Part shown: one piece after another, positions 31,349-41,993 of the stretch
Numbering within the stretch: the stretch's first letter is position 1
Layout: each line of letters begins with the position of its first letter
Source: Triparma columacea
Lineage: Eukaryota > Sar > Bolidophyceae > Parmales > Triparmaceae
Reading direction: 5' to 3'
Length of the DNA stretch: 44,243 bases
Assembly: GCA_030267965.1 (NCBI GenBank)
Contig: BRYA01000319.1
Span: 1 to 44,243 of the forward strand
The notes under the pieces: generated by a model
The model's input: the letters and a program-made list of their open reading frames with translations, nothing else
Told to the model about the DNA's origin: nothing
Databases searched by the model: none
Position numbers and translations under genes: made by a program

Positions 31349-34300
31349 CTACAGCATACCGTTGTCATTGCCGTAGATGGCTCCGAGGCCCATCCTGTTA
31401 TGGTCTTGACTGGGCCTCTCCTTGCCAATGATCAGCTTTTGCTTGTCTCCAGCTCCACTTCTTCTTCTAATTAACCTCCAGAAAACCGCCGAGACAATCG
31501 CCAAGCCGAAAAAAAAGCCGATTGTAGCCCAGTGCTCCTTCGCAAGATGCCACCACTTCTTCACTCTCCTCTTCCAACCCGTATCCGCCCCTTCGACCTC
31601 AACGCTCGACTCGTCGACTTCAACGCTCTCAAGGTCGTCGTACGTATTAAGGTTCTCCTGAATGGAGCCATCGTAAACCTTGTCCACTACCATCTCAGCC
31701 ATTTCTTGTTTCTCCTGCTCTTCGGTAACAAACACGTAAAAGGTTATGGCCAAAGCAACAGTCTGAAGCCTGCGGCGCTCCGCACCCTCAAGGCTACGCC
31801 TGCCTCCTCCAGTACCCTTGACTTCATAATCTATGCTTTCCACGTAAACATGCTTCCTCTGGACGCCGAGCGCGTCAGCTATGCCCATGGCTACGCTGCT
31901 GTAAAGAATGGGGGGAGGTTCCCCTGTTATTTGGGCAGGACCTAGGTACTTATAGTTGTCGAGGGTTAGGGAACCTTTGACGTGGGGATTCGATTCGAGA
32001 TCTGGCAGGGTCTTTGGAGGAAGGTCTAGCGTCGGGGACATTGTTGGAGACATTGTTGGGGAAGGTGTCGGCCATACAGGAGTTGGCGAAGGCGTCTCTG
32101 GGGTAGCCGTCGGCGCTTCTGTTGTTGGGGAAGAGGAAGGAGCAGGTGTGGGGGAGGGAGTGGGGGAGGAAGTTGGGGAAGAAGTTGGGGATGACGAGGG
32201 AGCAGGTGTGGGGGAGGCTGTCGGCGAGGAAGTAGGGGAGGGAGTGGGAGCAGAAGTGGGGGAGGCCGTCGGGGAGGAGGTTGGGGAGGCGGTCGGATAT
32301 GAGGTCCCCCCATCGACTGTGGGACGCGCTGTGCGGGGTACGGGAGCTGGAGTTGGACTCGAGGTTGCAGCGACGCAACAGCCGCACGACACTCCAAGTG
32401 CGGCAGAGCCGCAGTAGCCAGAATCAAACCATGTGTCCCCTCCTGCGGTATCGCAGAAGGACTCATCGGAGTAGCACGCCCCCCCGAGGTTCTTCCTGCA
32501 GCTCCAGGTGTAAGAATTCCACGACTTCCCATCTGGAAGTGCGACCGCCCAATTCTCGTCTTCACACATCTCCTGCACGACGTGAACCGTGGGCGCCGGC
32601 GTTGGGCCAGGTGTCGGGGCTGCCGTCGGTTGGTCGGTTGGACTCGCCGTCGGGCTGGCCGTCGGTCTATCTGTCGGACTTGCCGTTGGGCTGGGCGTGG
32701 GACTCCCTGTCGCCTGGACGCAGCAGCCGCACCCGATCCCGAGAGCCCCGGACCCACAGTACCCGGCGGCGTGCCAGACATCACCTTCCCCTTCACAGAA
32801 TGAGGAGTGGGAGAAGCACGCGCCCCCTAGGTCGCGGCCGCAGGTCGTGAGGTACGATCCCCAAGTTTTTCCTTCGGGGAGACTTTCGGTGTACTCGTCC
32901 TCACACTTTTCCTCCCAGACCTTGACCGTGGGCTTCGAGGTTGGGGTGGAGGTTGGGGCCGATGTCGGGCTTGGCGTCGGTGGAAGCTCACACCTATAAC
33001 CGCTGACCACGCCTTCAATCACCCTGTCTCCAAAGTCTGACTTGACCATCCCTCCGCAGTGCCTGTTGGCGTTTTCCGGCGCCGTCCTGTCCACCCCAAA
33101 CTCGTCGATGAATCCATAAGTAGTGCCACTAATTGCATACGCGTAGTCGTCCGCAAGAGTCGTGATCACGCTGTTGTTGTAGACCGTAACGTCCTCCGAG
33201 TTGTTGATGGTGAGGCCGGCGTAGGCTTGCCTAGACTGAGGGGCGTCGCGGGGGACCTGGCCGTTGTCGAAGATTACGTTGTTCTTCACGTGGACCCTGT
33301 TCGTCTTATGTACGACCACGCCGTTGATCCCGTTCCTGTAGCAGATGTTGTTGGAGAGCTCCATCCTGCCGGTAACGTAGCTGTTGCTATTGCGGGTAAT
33401 ATATACGCCGCTGCCGTCTATTATGAAGTCTTGCAGGCTGCTGCCGTAGTTCTCTCTTGCGACGTGCATTTGATTCTGCAAGCGAGTCGTGGCAAGGGTG
33501 AGGTCTTGGTGAATCTTTACGCGGCTCGCTTTATCCAATCCCTCCTCACCTTTTCCAAGTACTCCGGGTCGTCGTAGTTTGAGTTGTAGTAGCTGATTCT
33601 GTTCTCGTTATCGTAAACCTCATTCCCCACTATCCTCATCTTGATCTCGTCCAAATCGTCAATCGGCTTTGCCTCCGCGATCACTATGGCGCTCTCCCCG
33701 TTGCTCGTCCACCACGTGCTGCTGTGAACAACGTTGTTCTCGATCAGCATGTAGTCCGCCTTGTTGGCCCTTATCGCAGAGTTTGACGTGTGGTGAACGA
33801 GGCAGGAGTGGACGTGGAGGTGCGACCCGGACCAGACCACTATGCCACGGCCGCTGTAGAGGGGGGAGTGGTTCAACCGGTCGGCTTGGGCGTCTTCGTA
33901 GGTTATGTCGGCGTTAGGGCCCTCGATCTCGAGGTTTGAGACCTCCAGACGGACAACGTTGCTAGCGACGATGCCACCGCTCCCGTCAATCTTGATCTTA
34001 ACATGACCGGTCCCGGGCTCGGCTGTGATTTTAATGTCTTTCTTGTTCTTGATCTGCATCGCCGCGCCGTTGGAGATACCGCCGCTCCCGAAGTTGTGGT
34101 TGTAGTACGTTTGCCCGCCCCTTATGTAGATGCAATCGCCATCCTGGGCGTTGTTGCCCTGTAGTTGGTTAGAGTGATGGGGGGGAGGGGGGAGGGGTTA
34201 GAGCGAGAAGGAAGTGGTGGCGGGTTTCGCGATTTTTCTTTTTGTATCTTTCTCCACGCCCATGTACTGTTACTAACTCTAACTCTTATCTCACTCACCG

Positions 34301-34481
34301 CCTGACCAAGCGTTGCCAGCGGCGTATCCGGAGTAAGGCCATCGTTGTTGTTATTCCCCGTGATCCCATCAACGTACTGGTAGCGTGTTATGGATGGGGG
34401 GTCAGGGTCCAAGTGAGAGGAGGTCGGGATGATGAGGAGTGAGAATAGGATAAGGAGGAGAAGAGGGGAGAAGGAGAACAT
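31349..34481 (-). CDS. beta-helix surface protein with two 8-Cys modules, Pro-Thr stalk and one membrane span, 972 aa
   Basis: Exons: 34481-34299, 34158-33550, 33475-31349, both introns phase 0. MFSFSPLLLLILFSLLIIPT is a signal peptide. YQYVDGITGNNNNDGLTPD and GDCIYIRGGQTYYNH begin a right-handed parallel beta-helix (pectate-lyase-like/DUF1565 style), with strand repeats such as VRLEVSNLEIEG and VHVKNNVIFDNG to about residue 425. Two Cys-rich modules follow at 455-516 and 568-631, each with eight cysteines, separated by SPTPSPTASPT linkers. A long Pro/Thr/Ser stalk precedes a folded membrane-proximal domain and the span WATIGFFFGLAIVSAVFW. A basic tail follows. It would be a type I cell-surface protein that may bind or cleave polysaccharide; no catalytic residues can be named. 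Confidence 0.85.
33476..33549 (-). repeat. 74-nt intron with motif at both ends as inverted repeat
   Basis: In sense orientation AAGCGAGCCGCG lies 18 nt after the GTGAGG donor and CACGACTCGCTT just before the GCAG acceptor. These two match as an inverted repeat at 10 of 12 positions, with seven uninterrupted pairs (AAGCGAG/CTCGCTT), so the splice sites could be brought together by a stem. Confidence 0.65.
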
Positions 34482-34618
34482 AATGAAGTGAAGGAAATAC
34501 GATAGGAATGGTAGGGGGGGGGTCTTGAGGATGAGGGTAGGGAAGGGGATGGGAATTCTTTTGGTGTAAAACGATGAACAAGAAAAGAGCGAGGAGTTCG
34601 CAGTAAATATTTGTGGTC
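34482..34618. promoter_or_regulatory. probable bidirectional promoter, 137 bp
   Basis: This is the spacer between the ATGs of the beta-helix gene and the hydrolase gene. It has a G-rich tract near 34515-34550 and no ORF. Confidence 0.4.
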
Positions 34619-35635
34619 ATGACGTTCGACCTCAATTCTTTCCTTTTGGGATTGGGGTGCACACTCGGCTTATACGTCCTCCACGTCACCTTCCGTCGTC
34701 TAATTTTCGGCGTTGGTCCTGTTTTTGGTCAGCCCCGCTCGCATGCCCCTGGGAAGTTCGCCAACCTGTCTTACGGGGAGGTTCACTACACGATATACGG
34801 GGAGGGGGGTCGCGCCGAGTTGTCCGGGGGCCGGCCGCTGGTTGTTTTGGTGCACGGTTACTGCGGCAGCAGCATGGTCTGGAAGGTAGCGGGTTACCTT
34901 GAATTGCTTTCCGGGCTAGGGTACGACGTCCTGACGTTCGATAACTACGGGCACGGTTTCTCCGAGGGTCCCGACGTAACCTACAGCGCCGAGCTGTTCT
35001 CCTCTCAGCTGAGCGAGCTGCTGTCAAGCCTGAGTATCACGGGGGCCTTTGACTTGCTAGGGTTCTCAATGGGGGGAAGCATCGTCACGCTTTACGCACA
35101 CAGGCACCCGGGGAGGGTGAAGCGGTTAATACTACAGGCACCATCCATAGCACGAGACCCTATCTTCCCACGTATCCTCCTGCGGTTTCTCGGGTGCCTA
35201 CCGTTTATCAGTGAGATCGCAGCCAGGCTCGTGATACCTCACTTCGGGGAGGGAGCTAACACTGACAACGACGCGGTTGTTAGGGCGGGGTATAGGCTTG
35301 CTAAAGTAATGGCAGAAGGCTCTTGGGTGGTTGGGGGGAGGCACCAGGAGGACCTACTTAGAGATATTGCTAATTATGATAGGGAAGTCCTGGTGCTTTG
35401 GGGGGATAAGGACAAGGCGGTAGCCTTCGGTGGGAGCAAGGTGGTCATGGGTATACTAGGGGAGAGGGGAAGGCTGGTTGTTGGTAAGGGGGCGGACCAT
35501 ATGACTTTCAGTGAGCTCGATACAAAGGTGGGGGAAGTGTTTAGGAGGGAACTTGGCGAGTTCTTAGGGCCCGCTGGGGTGGGGGTGGGGGAGATCAAGG
35601 TGGATGTAAAGAATGTAAAGAAAACGAAAACATAA
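34619..35635 (+). CDS. membrane-anchored alpha/beta hydrolase, 338 aa
   Basis: A single exon; the ATG at 34619 is used since the frame's upstream codon is GTG. Residues 7-30 are a hydrophobic N-terminal anchor. The fold is clear: RPLVVLVHGYCGSSMVW (oxyanion-hole HG), YDVLTFDNYGHGFSEG, the nucleophile elbow LLGFSMGGS with Ser150, an acid in WGDKDK (Asp263 or Asp265) and GADHM with His294. Related proteins include monoacylglycerol-lipase-like and epoxide-hydrolase-like enzymes; the cap sequence does not settle the substrate. The Lys-rich C-terminus is probably disordered. Confidence 0.9.
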   Translation: MTFDLNSFLLGLGCTLGLYVLHVTFRRLIFGVGPVFGQPRSHAPGKFANLSYGEVHYTIYGEGGRAELSGGRPLVVLVHGYCGSSMVWKVAGYLELLSGLGYDVLTFDNYGHGFSEGPDVTYSAELFSSQLSELLSSLSITGAFDLLGFSMGGSIVTLYAHRHPGRVKRLILQAPSIARDPIFPRILLRFLGCLPFISEIAARLVIPHFGEGANTDNDAVVRAGYRLAKVMAEGSWVVGGRHQEDLLRDIANYDREVLVLWGDKDKAVAFGGSKVVMGILGERGRLVVGKGADHMTFSELDTKVGEVFRRELGEFLGPAGVGVGEIKVDVKNVKKTKT

Positions 35636-35670
35636 CAGAGGAGAAGAAGAAGGTTTTTGGGCTGACAGGG

Positions 35671-36474
35671 TCATTCGAACACTTTAGTCTCGTCCTCTCT
35701 GTCGTCTTTCCCTTCATCTTCACAGTCCATCATTTTCTCATCCCCGCCCCCCCCCTCTCCCATCACTTTAACCCTGACCTCCTCAACGCTGCTGAACCTG
35801 TCCATTTGGTATTTTTCTAAATCCAGAGTGTTCCAATCCCTCCCAGTTAACTCTTTCTCCCACTCGCACAGCTGCTCCATGAAGCCCGCGTTCGGGCTCG
35901 CTTGCTGCCTCGTCGACTTGACCATCTCGAACGCCTCGATAAGCGACTTCCCCTTCCACATCAAGTACGCCATGCATATCGTGACTGACCTGGACATCCC
36001 AGAGTGGCAGTGAACGAGGACGGAGGGGAGGGAGGAGGAGGTGCTGCTGCTGCCCTCCTGGAGGGGGAGAGTGGCTACGGGGAGAGTGGATACGGAGTCT
36101 ATGAATGCGGTGGAGGACTCGAAGTACATGTATATGTCCTCCTTAGTGTTGTCCTCTAGGCCTAGGTGCATGTGCTTGATGTTTGGAAGGTGATCAGTGG
36201 AACGGACATTGCAGCAGTTGATGACATTGGTTATGTTGAGCGTTTTAAGGAGAGGAAGATTGTTGATAACTTCCTTACCAGAAACGTACAGATAGGGTAG
36301 AATTTGAGTAATATTGTGTTGAAGTGATAAGGGAAGGTCTCCACCGTCAGGAGAGGGAGAATTATTTGATAAACCATCAGCTGATTCACTTGGTGATAGT
36401 GTTAATGATAAACGTGGTGGACGACGATTGTTTTTACTTGTAGACGAAGGGTGAAGTGGTGGTGGACTGGACAT
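35671..36474 (-). CDS. dual-specificity protein phosphatase, 267 aa
   Basis: A single exon from the ATG at 36474. The N-terminal 50 residues are Ser/Pro-rich and disordered. ITQILPYLYVSGKEVINN starts the DUSP catalytic domain; the signature is HCHSGMSRSVT with Cys156 as nucleophile and Arg162 binding phosphate; Asp108 in GLEDNTKEDI is the probable general acid. GKSLIEAFEMVKSTRQQASP closes the fold. The C-terminus is acidic. Such atypical or MAP-kinase-phosphatase-like enzymes dephosphorylate phospho-Tyr and phospho-Ser/Thr. No rhodanese/MAPK-docking domain is present. It converges with the hydrolase gene, with 35 bp between stops. Confidence 0.92.
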   Translation of the reverse strand: MSSPPPLHPSSTSKNNRRPPRLSLTLSPSESADGLSNNSPSPDGGDLPLSLQHNITQILPYLYVSGKEVINNLPLLKTLNITNVINCCNVRSTDHLPNIKHMHLGLEDNTKEDIYMYFESSTAFIDSVSTLPVATLPLQEGSSSTSSSLPSVLVHCHSGMSRSVTICMAYLMWKGKSLIEAFEMVKSTRQQASPNAGFMEQLCEWEKELTGRDWNTLDLEKYQMDRFSSVEEVRVKVMGEGGGGDEKMMDCEDEGKDDREDETKVFE

Positions 36475-37263
36475 TGGAATGGAAGGGAAGGGAGAAGAAG
36501 GGGCCTGAAGGAAGGCTTAAACGAGGTGAGAGAAGAATAGGTAGAGGGGACGATTAGAGGATATAGTGAGTTCTAGTGATATGTCTTGACGTGTAAAACA
36601 AGCTAGATCAAAAGTTATTGTCGTAATATGGGTCCTAGGAATTAATTTAGAGATTTAGAGTTTCCAAGGGGATCTCAAAAAAGAATTTTAGTTTTCAAGT
36701 TTCCCAATCCATAAACTTTCTTACACAATTTATGAAGTGAAAAGACGATTCAAATATAGGAATGGCAAGGCATTACTACATTCGAACCGACCACCTCAAA
36801 AATTTACGTTCCAACGCACGGAAAGGTCACTTTTAGAGAACCAAAGTTAATTTCAAATTGATTTCAGAACCGTTTACAAGCGTCCTAGAAGCATTCAATT
36901 CAAACTCGGACCGGATACTGCAAAGTTTAGTCTATGCATTGATTTTAATTTTGACGTAATGGTCATGGAGAGGTTTAAAGAGGGACAAAAAAGGGACAAA
37001 ATGGATCAAAATGAAGCCAAAAACCCACAATCACAATCTTGTCCAAATTTGACTCCCACACAAAATGACGACGCTAGCGGCCGCTCAGAAGTCGGCTCTT
37101 ACGCCTCTATTTAACAATTTACCAACAGCATGGTCAATTGTAAGTGAAGGAGGATGAAAAAATAACTCCAAGCGGGATCGAAACAGGGGGGAGGGGTGAC
37201 AAACTGTACTCCCTCTACAAGCTTTACTCTCATAACCTAGTTCAAATGGGCTAAATTTATCAT
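36475..37263. other. long AT-rich divergent intergenic region
   Basis: 789 bp between divergent genes, the longest non-coding stretch in the window. It is clearly more AT-rich than its surroundings and contains a NotI-type GCGGCCGC at about 37078-37085. No ORF with features, no tRNA and no repeat was recognised. Confidence 0.5.
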
Positions 37264-39012
37264 ATGATGCGTTGGACACCAATCGTGACGCTCATAATCA
37301 CAACCCTTTCTCAAAACAACATACCAACAACCTCCCCCACCTCTCCCCCCCTCCCCCTCCTCCCCCCATCAACACAGCTCATATACGATGTCCCATCAAG
37401 GTCCATAATGTCTCCCCTCCTAACGGTTCAAACCCTCCGTTCCCTCGGCGTGACCCTCCACCTCTTAATAACTTCCTCCCGTCAGCCTGTCACCGGTGTC
37501 TCCGGTGTGTACCTCCTCACCCCCACACCCTCCAACGTCGACATGCTGATATCTGACGTCAACAAGGGTCTCTACCCATCAGGCGTGCACGTAAACTGGA
37601 CGACCAAGCTGTCGAGGGAACTCCTGGAACGCCTGGGGAGGGGCCTTGTCCAGGGCGGGAACCAGGGGAACATTAAGGGAATGTGGGATAGGCACACCAA
37701 CTTCCTTACCATGAACCCTAACGTTTTCACTCTCTCCATACCTGGTTCCTTTGCTAGGTCCAACGGCGGTGACATAAAGGACATCGAGGCGTTTGTGTCA
37801 GAGACAGCCTTCGGCCTAATGTCTGTTGCCGGTTGTCTCCGCGAATCCTCCGGCGACGTCGTCGTCCGTTGCGAGAAGGGCGGTTGCGCCGAGATGGTTG
37901 GCCGCAAGCTCTGCTCGCTCATAAAGGGCAACGCCTCCGGTGGGGGCAAGGGGGTAGGGGGTAGGCCGGTGGTGGTGATCGTGGATAGGACCAAACACGT
38001 TAAGGCTATGTGCGGACACAGCAGCTCGTACCAGGCGCTGATGGCGGACGTGCTGGAATATAAGGGGGGTAAGGCTACTGACGGGGAGGGGGGGAAGTGG
38101 GAAGTAGGGGAGGACGAGGAGTGGTGGGGGGCAAACAAGTTCAAGAGCTTTCCGGAAGCCGTAGAAGGGAACGGGAAGGAGCTCAAGGAGGTCGAGAAGG
38201 AGGAGGCCAAGCTTAGGGGGATCAATCCTAGTACGACGACGGGGCTGCTAGGAGCGGTCAGTGACCTCCCGGCCCTGCTGGCGAGGAAGAAGAGCCTGGA
38301 GACACACACGAGCATACTAACGGCGTGCATGCAAAGGATCGGGGAGAGAGACATCCCGCAGTTCTTCGACGTCGAGAGCAGGCTGGGGCGGGGGGTGGGG
38401 GAGAAGCTCGAGGAGGAGGTAATCAGCCTGATCAGGGAAAAGGGAAGCGACGGGGACAAGGTCAGGCTCGCTGTCATCTACGGACTTAGCGACGGGGTCA
38501 GCGTGGGCAGCCTGCAGAAGGTGTGGGACGCCCTCCCGGAGGCCTCGAAGGGCGGAAAGCTCTTCGACAACCTAACCCAGATCAGGTCCGTCTCAAACCT
38601 CGGGTCAGCAATGTCTGCCAATACACCCCCGCACAGCGGGAACAACGTACTCCTCAACCTGGCGACAGGGGTCGGGAGCTCCCTCGTCGCCGGGGCTCGG
38701 GAGAAGCTAGCGGGCCTCGTGGGCGCAGGTGACCTGGCCAGCACTACTAGGATCGTCAACAACATAATGGCGGCAAGGGAAGGGACGGAGGACGACGAGT
38801 ACCTCTACCTCGACCCCCGCGTTCACCCCCCGGCTATCAACATACCGAGGAGCCAAAGGCCGAGGGCTGAGACCGTGGTCGTGTTCGGGGTGGGGGGGGG
38901 AGGGTGGGGGGAGTACGGGAACATGGCGGTCAACAAGGGAGACTGGAACCTCATATATGGGGGAACGGAGATACTGGAGGGGGAGGAGTTCTTGAAGCAG
39001 ATGGCGAGCTAG
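37264..39012 (+). CDS. SLY1: Sec1/Munc18-family protein, SLY1 (SCFD1) type, 582 aa
   Basis: A single exon beginning with two adjacent ATGs. The N-terminal domain reads LIYDVPSRSIMSPLLTVQTL then RSLGVTLHLLITSSRQPVTG and VYLLTPTPSN, typical of SLY1. VVIVDRTKHVKAMCGHSSSY then QALMADVL is the central SM motif, though the usual acidic/DL positions after DR are changed. The C-terminus VVVFGVGGGGWGEYGN and LIYGGTEILEGEEFLKQM matches the SLY1 end. The protein would guide SNARE assembly in ER-Golgi transport by binding a syntaxin-5-type Qa-SNARE. It is somewhat shorter than usual family members. The long run without introns is notable next to intron-rich neighbours. Confidence 0.88.
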   Translation: MMRWTPIVTLIITTLSQNNIPTTSPTSPPLPLLPPSTQLIYDVPSRSIMSPLLTVQTLRSLGVTLHLLITSSRQPVTGVSGVYLLTPTPSNVDMLISDVNKGLYPSGVHVNWTTKLSRELLERLGRGLVQGGNQGNIKGMWDRHTNFLTMNPNVFTLSIPGSFARSNGGDIKDIEAFVSETAFGLMSVAGCLRESSGDVVVRCEKGGCAEMVGRKLCSLIKGNASGGGKGVGGRPVVVIVDRTKHVKAMCGHSSSYQALMADVLEYKGGKATDGEGGKWEVGEDEEWWGANKFKSFPEAVEGNGKELKEVEKEEAKLRGINPSTTTGLLGAVSDLPALLARKKSLETHTSILTACMQRIGERDIPQFFDVESRLGRGVGEKLEEEVISLIREKGSDGDKVRLAVIYGLSDGVSVGSLQKVWDALPEASKGGKLFDNLTQIRSVSNLGSAMSANTPPHSGNNVLLNLATGVGSSLVAGAREKLAGLVGAGDLASTTRIVNNIMAAREGTEDDEYLYLDPRVHPPAINIPRSQRPRAETVVVFGVGGGGWGEYGNMAVNKGDWNLIYGGTEILEGEEFLKQMAS

Positions 39013-39107
39013 TTATAAAGGGGGAATGCTCTTGCTGTGATCATGATACGCCGAGGCACTTTTAATACCGAGATAAGCTTCCTTCTTTTTGTTATCAATG
39101 AGTAGCT

Positions 39108-41492
39108 TTATTTCTTATCGACATTTTTGGTTGCTTTTCCAAGTTCAACCTTCCTTGCCCTCTCAGCAAAGTTCAAGGAGCAGAACCCCTCTTCGCTGTT
39201 GAACAAAACTGGGGATATGCACACGAACATGAGCGTCTTGCTATCGTTGGATAGCGAGTCCGCCAGTAGCTGCGTCAGCATGCTGTTCCTGAACGGCACG
39301 TGCTTCTTGCCCTCCCCCCTGGCCGCGATGACGTCCCCCAGCGCGGACAGGCTCTTGTTGATGTTCTGGGCCTCCTTGAGGGCCTGGCCCGTCGCCCCGG
39401 ACTTGCCCACGCGCTCGGAACCCGCGAGATCGATGAGGTGGAGCTTGCCCCTGCTCACCTCCCCGCTGTGTTTGTTGGTGCTGACCACGTAGCAGCTCAA
39501 GATGAGGTGACTTCTACTACTGTGCTCGTTCATATTTGTCTTGGCCGTGCTTCTGTTCATATCGGCGAGGCTCAGCAGCTCAATCACCTCCTCCAGGCTG
39601 TCCACATTGACCATGGTTAGGTCGGGGACGTAATTACCGTGGGGGCCCTCGCGCACCGTGTATTTCCTTTCCCCGACATCCTCAGCCAGAAGGTCCTTGA
39701 TCTGCTCATTGTAAACTTCGAGGACGGAGACGGTGATGCGGTCCTCAATGGTCGAGCGTCGTTTTTCGGACATTTCGAAGAGCTCGTAGAGGGCGCGGGT
39801 GTTGACTCCGCGGCTGCTCTCAGGTCCCATCATGGTGTACGTCTTTCCAGTTCCTGTCTGCCCGTACGCAAAAATGCAGACGTTGTAACCGTCAAGCACC
39901 GATGTCACGAGGGGGCTGACCTCCTTGTACACTTGCTCTTGAGTGCTGTCTGTGTCGAAGACACAATCGAATTCCCAGTTCTTCTTCTTCCCCTTATCGT
40001 TGTTCATGGTGACCTCCCCCTCGTCGGGAAAGGATACACATATCGAAGACATTTCGTCGCTGGCCGAGAGCTCCTTCTTTGAGGGGGGCCTGCAGCGGCA
40101 GAACACCCTGATGTTGCCCCTTAGCTCCTGGACAAGGTTAAAGAGGCGTTTCCTCTCCTTAACCTCTTTCTCGTAGTTAACCTTGAGGTCCGCTATCGAG
40201 CCCAAGAAGGCCTTCATGGCGCTGTCAATCTGAGACTTGGACGACTCGACAATCTGGGGTAGGTCCTTCTTCATCTGCGACCGAACCTGGATGGTGGTGT
40301 TGTGAGGGGAGAGAGTTAGTCTTGTTGAGTGCGAGGAGCGAGGGCATTGTCACAGGCGCCTCACCTGGCTCTTCAGAGACGCAAAGTCGGAAGATATAGC
40401 AATGGTCTTCTTCTGGAGCGCGGCTAGAGCCCCCCCCAAGCTAGAGGAGGAGGACTTGAGAGACTGGTTCTGCTTTTTGAGGGTTGCCACCTTGGCCTCG
40501 AGGCTCTCGATCTTCTCCGAAGAGCTGAGCTCTAGCTTCTCCATTTCCTTGGCCATCTCTGAGAGCATCCCCTCCTGCTTTGAGAGACTATCTTTGGAGG
40601 ACTCCTTGAATTCGGCCTTTGCCTTATCGTATTTTGCCTTGAGCTCCTCACACTTCACCTTCAGAATGGCATTCTCCGACTTTGCAGCTTCTAATTCTGC
40701 CGAATTATCCGCTGGTGCGGTGGCAGCAAGAGGGGGAGCACCGGCGGGCGGGGGTGGGCCTCCAGGAGGAGGCGGTCCTCCAGGAGGAGGTCCGGCAGGA
40801 GCGGACTTCTTGGTCTCAAGCTTCTCGACCTTTTTCTTGAGCTTTTCAATGGTCGCTAGCAGCTTCGCGTCGCCGTTCGACGCATTACCGTTGGTTGCGG
40901 CGGCCGCCCCGTTTCCACCACCGCCACCCTGCATCCCCTGCGCGGCCTGAAGGGATGAGAGAAGCTTGGACTTCTCCTTCTCCAACTTCTTCACTTGCTT
41001 CTTGTACTCTTTCATTTTCATCTTCACCGCGGCGCCCGATGTATTTCCTGTCGCCGACATGGCGGATCTCAGCTCGCGCACGGTCTCGCGAAGGGAATTG
41101 CGCTCTGCCCGCATCTCTTGCACCTCAGCGTCGGTGGCGGTGCCGCCAATCTCGATAGTGTCGCCGGAAGCGAGAGCAACCCAGGCTCCAATCCGCGTGT
41201 TCCTCGAAGAGAAGGCCTGCACTGGCTCCATGACATTGAACTTCTTAAAAGTCTGCAGCATATCAAGGACAAGGTCATCCTTCTCCTTCATCTTGGCAGT
41301 GAAGCTCTTGCGAAGGACGGCTGATTGAGATTTCGCCATGGTCTCCACCTTACCTAGATTCTCCTTCATGCTGTGGTAGCCGACCTGCATCTGCTGCAAC
41401 TTCGTTTTGTCAACGAGCACAGTAGTTGTTTCATCCTCAGAAGGCTGACTGTCGAGGGCAGTGGTGTTTCCATCAACTTGAACGTCAGACAT
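39108..41492 (-). CDS. kinesin-14 (C-terminal motor), 768 aa
   Basis: Exons 41492-40365 and 40286-39108, joined by a 78-nt phase-0 intron. The first 376 residues are coiled coil interrupted by a Gly/Asn/Ala stretch and a proline-rich segment (PPPGGPPPPGGPPPP, about residues 235-249). The neck LFNLVQELRGNIRVFCRCRP is diagnostic for minus-end-directed kinesin-14, with the motor at the C-terminus. The motor has GQTGTGKT (518-525), NMNEHSSRSH (switch I) and LIDLAGSERV (switch II), then NKSLSALGDVI. It would cross-link or slide microtubules, for example in the spindle. It converges with the SLY1 gene (95 bp). All nucleotide-binding motifs are intact. Confidence 0.94.
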
Positions 41493-41993
41493 GCTAGATT
41501 TCTTCGAATATCGATATAGAATAGTAGGTTATCTAATAATGCCGATTTCACCTTTTCCAACTGTAAAGATTCAGGTTGAATTTTTATTTTTCATTGCACG
41601 AGGAGGGGGAGGGTAAGGAGGGGATTAGTTATGAAAGTTGAAATCGGAGCGAAAAAGGCCCAGGCACAACTCGCCCGGAGCGTCAAAGGAGCCCCCCACC
41701 CCCCCAATACCGCAACGACCACACTCACAGCTCACAATTTCAAAATCACCTGGAGGTCTTTCCTCGCCCAAACCACTCTGAAATCTTGTCTCTTTTGCTC
41801 TTTGCGTTTCGGGTAAAACTTGTGGCCAGTGGCAGTAAAACTGGCACCCTGGGAGCCGAACAACACAACCACAAGCTAGCTCAACGCGAAAAGTCGCCCT
41901 GTCTGTATACACACCTAGTTAACTACGATCGGAATATAATCAGTAACAAGTGAAATTAGCCCCTTCAGTGTTGCTCCTGGCCCGTTGCCAAAA
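41493..41993. other. divergent intergenic region, possible 5'-UTR intron of the kinesin gene
   Basis: 501 bp between divergent ATGs. On the minus strand CTCCAG/GTGATT at 41750/41749 and TTTACAG/TTGG at 41561/41560, with AACTAATC between, could bound a 189-nt leader intron. The donor is not strong. Short ORFs on both strands have no family features. Confidence 0.3.

Noticed and set aside
36776..36800. TTCGAACC, resembling a tRNA T-loop on the minus strand
   Set aside because: The flanking bases do not form a T-stem, and no cloverleaf can be drawn.
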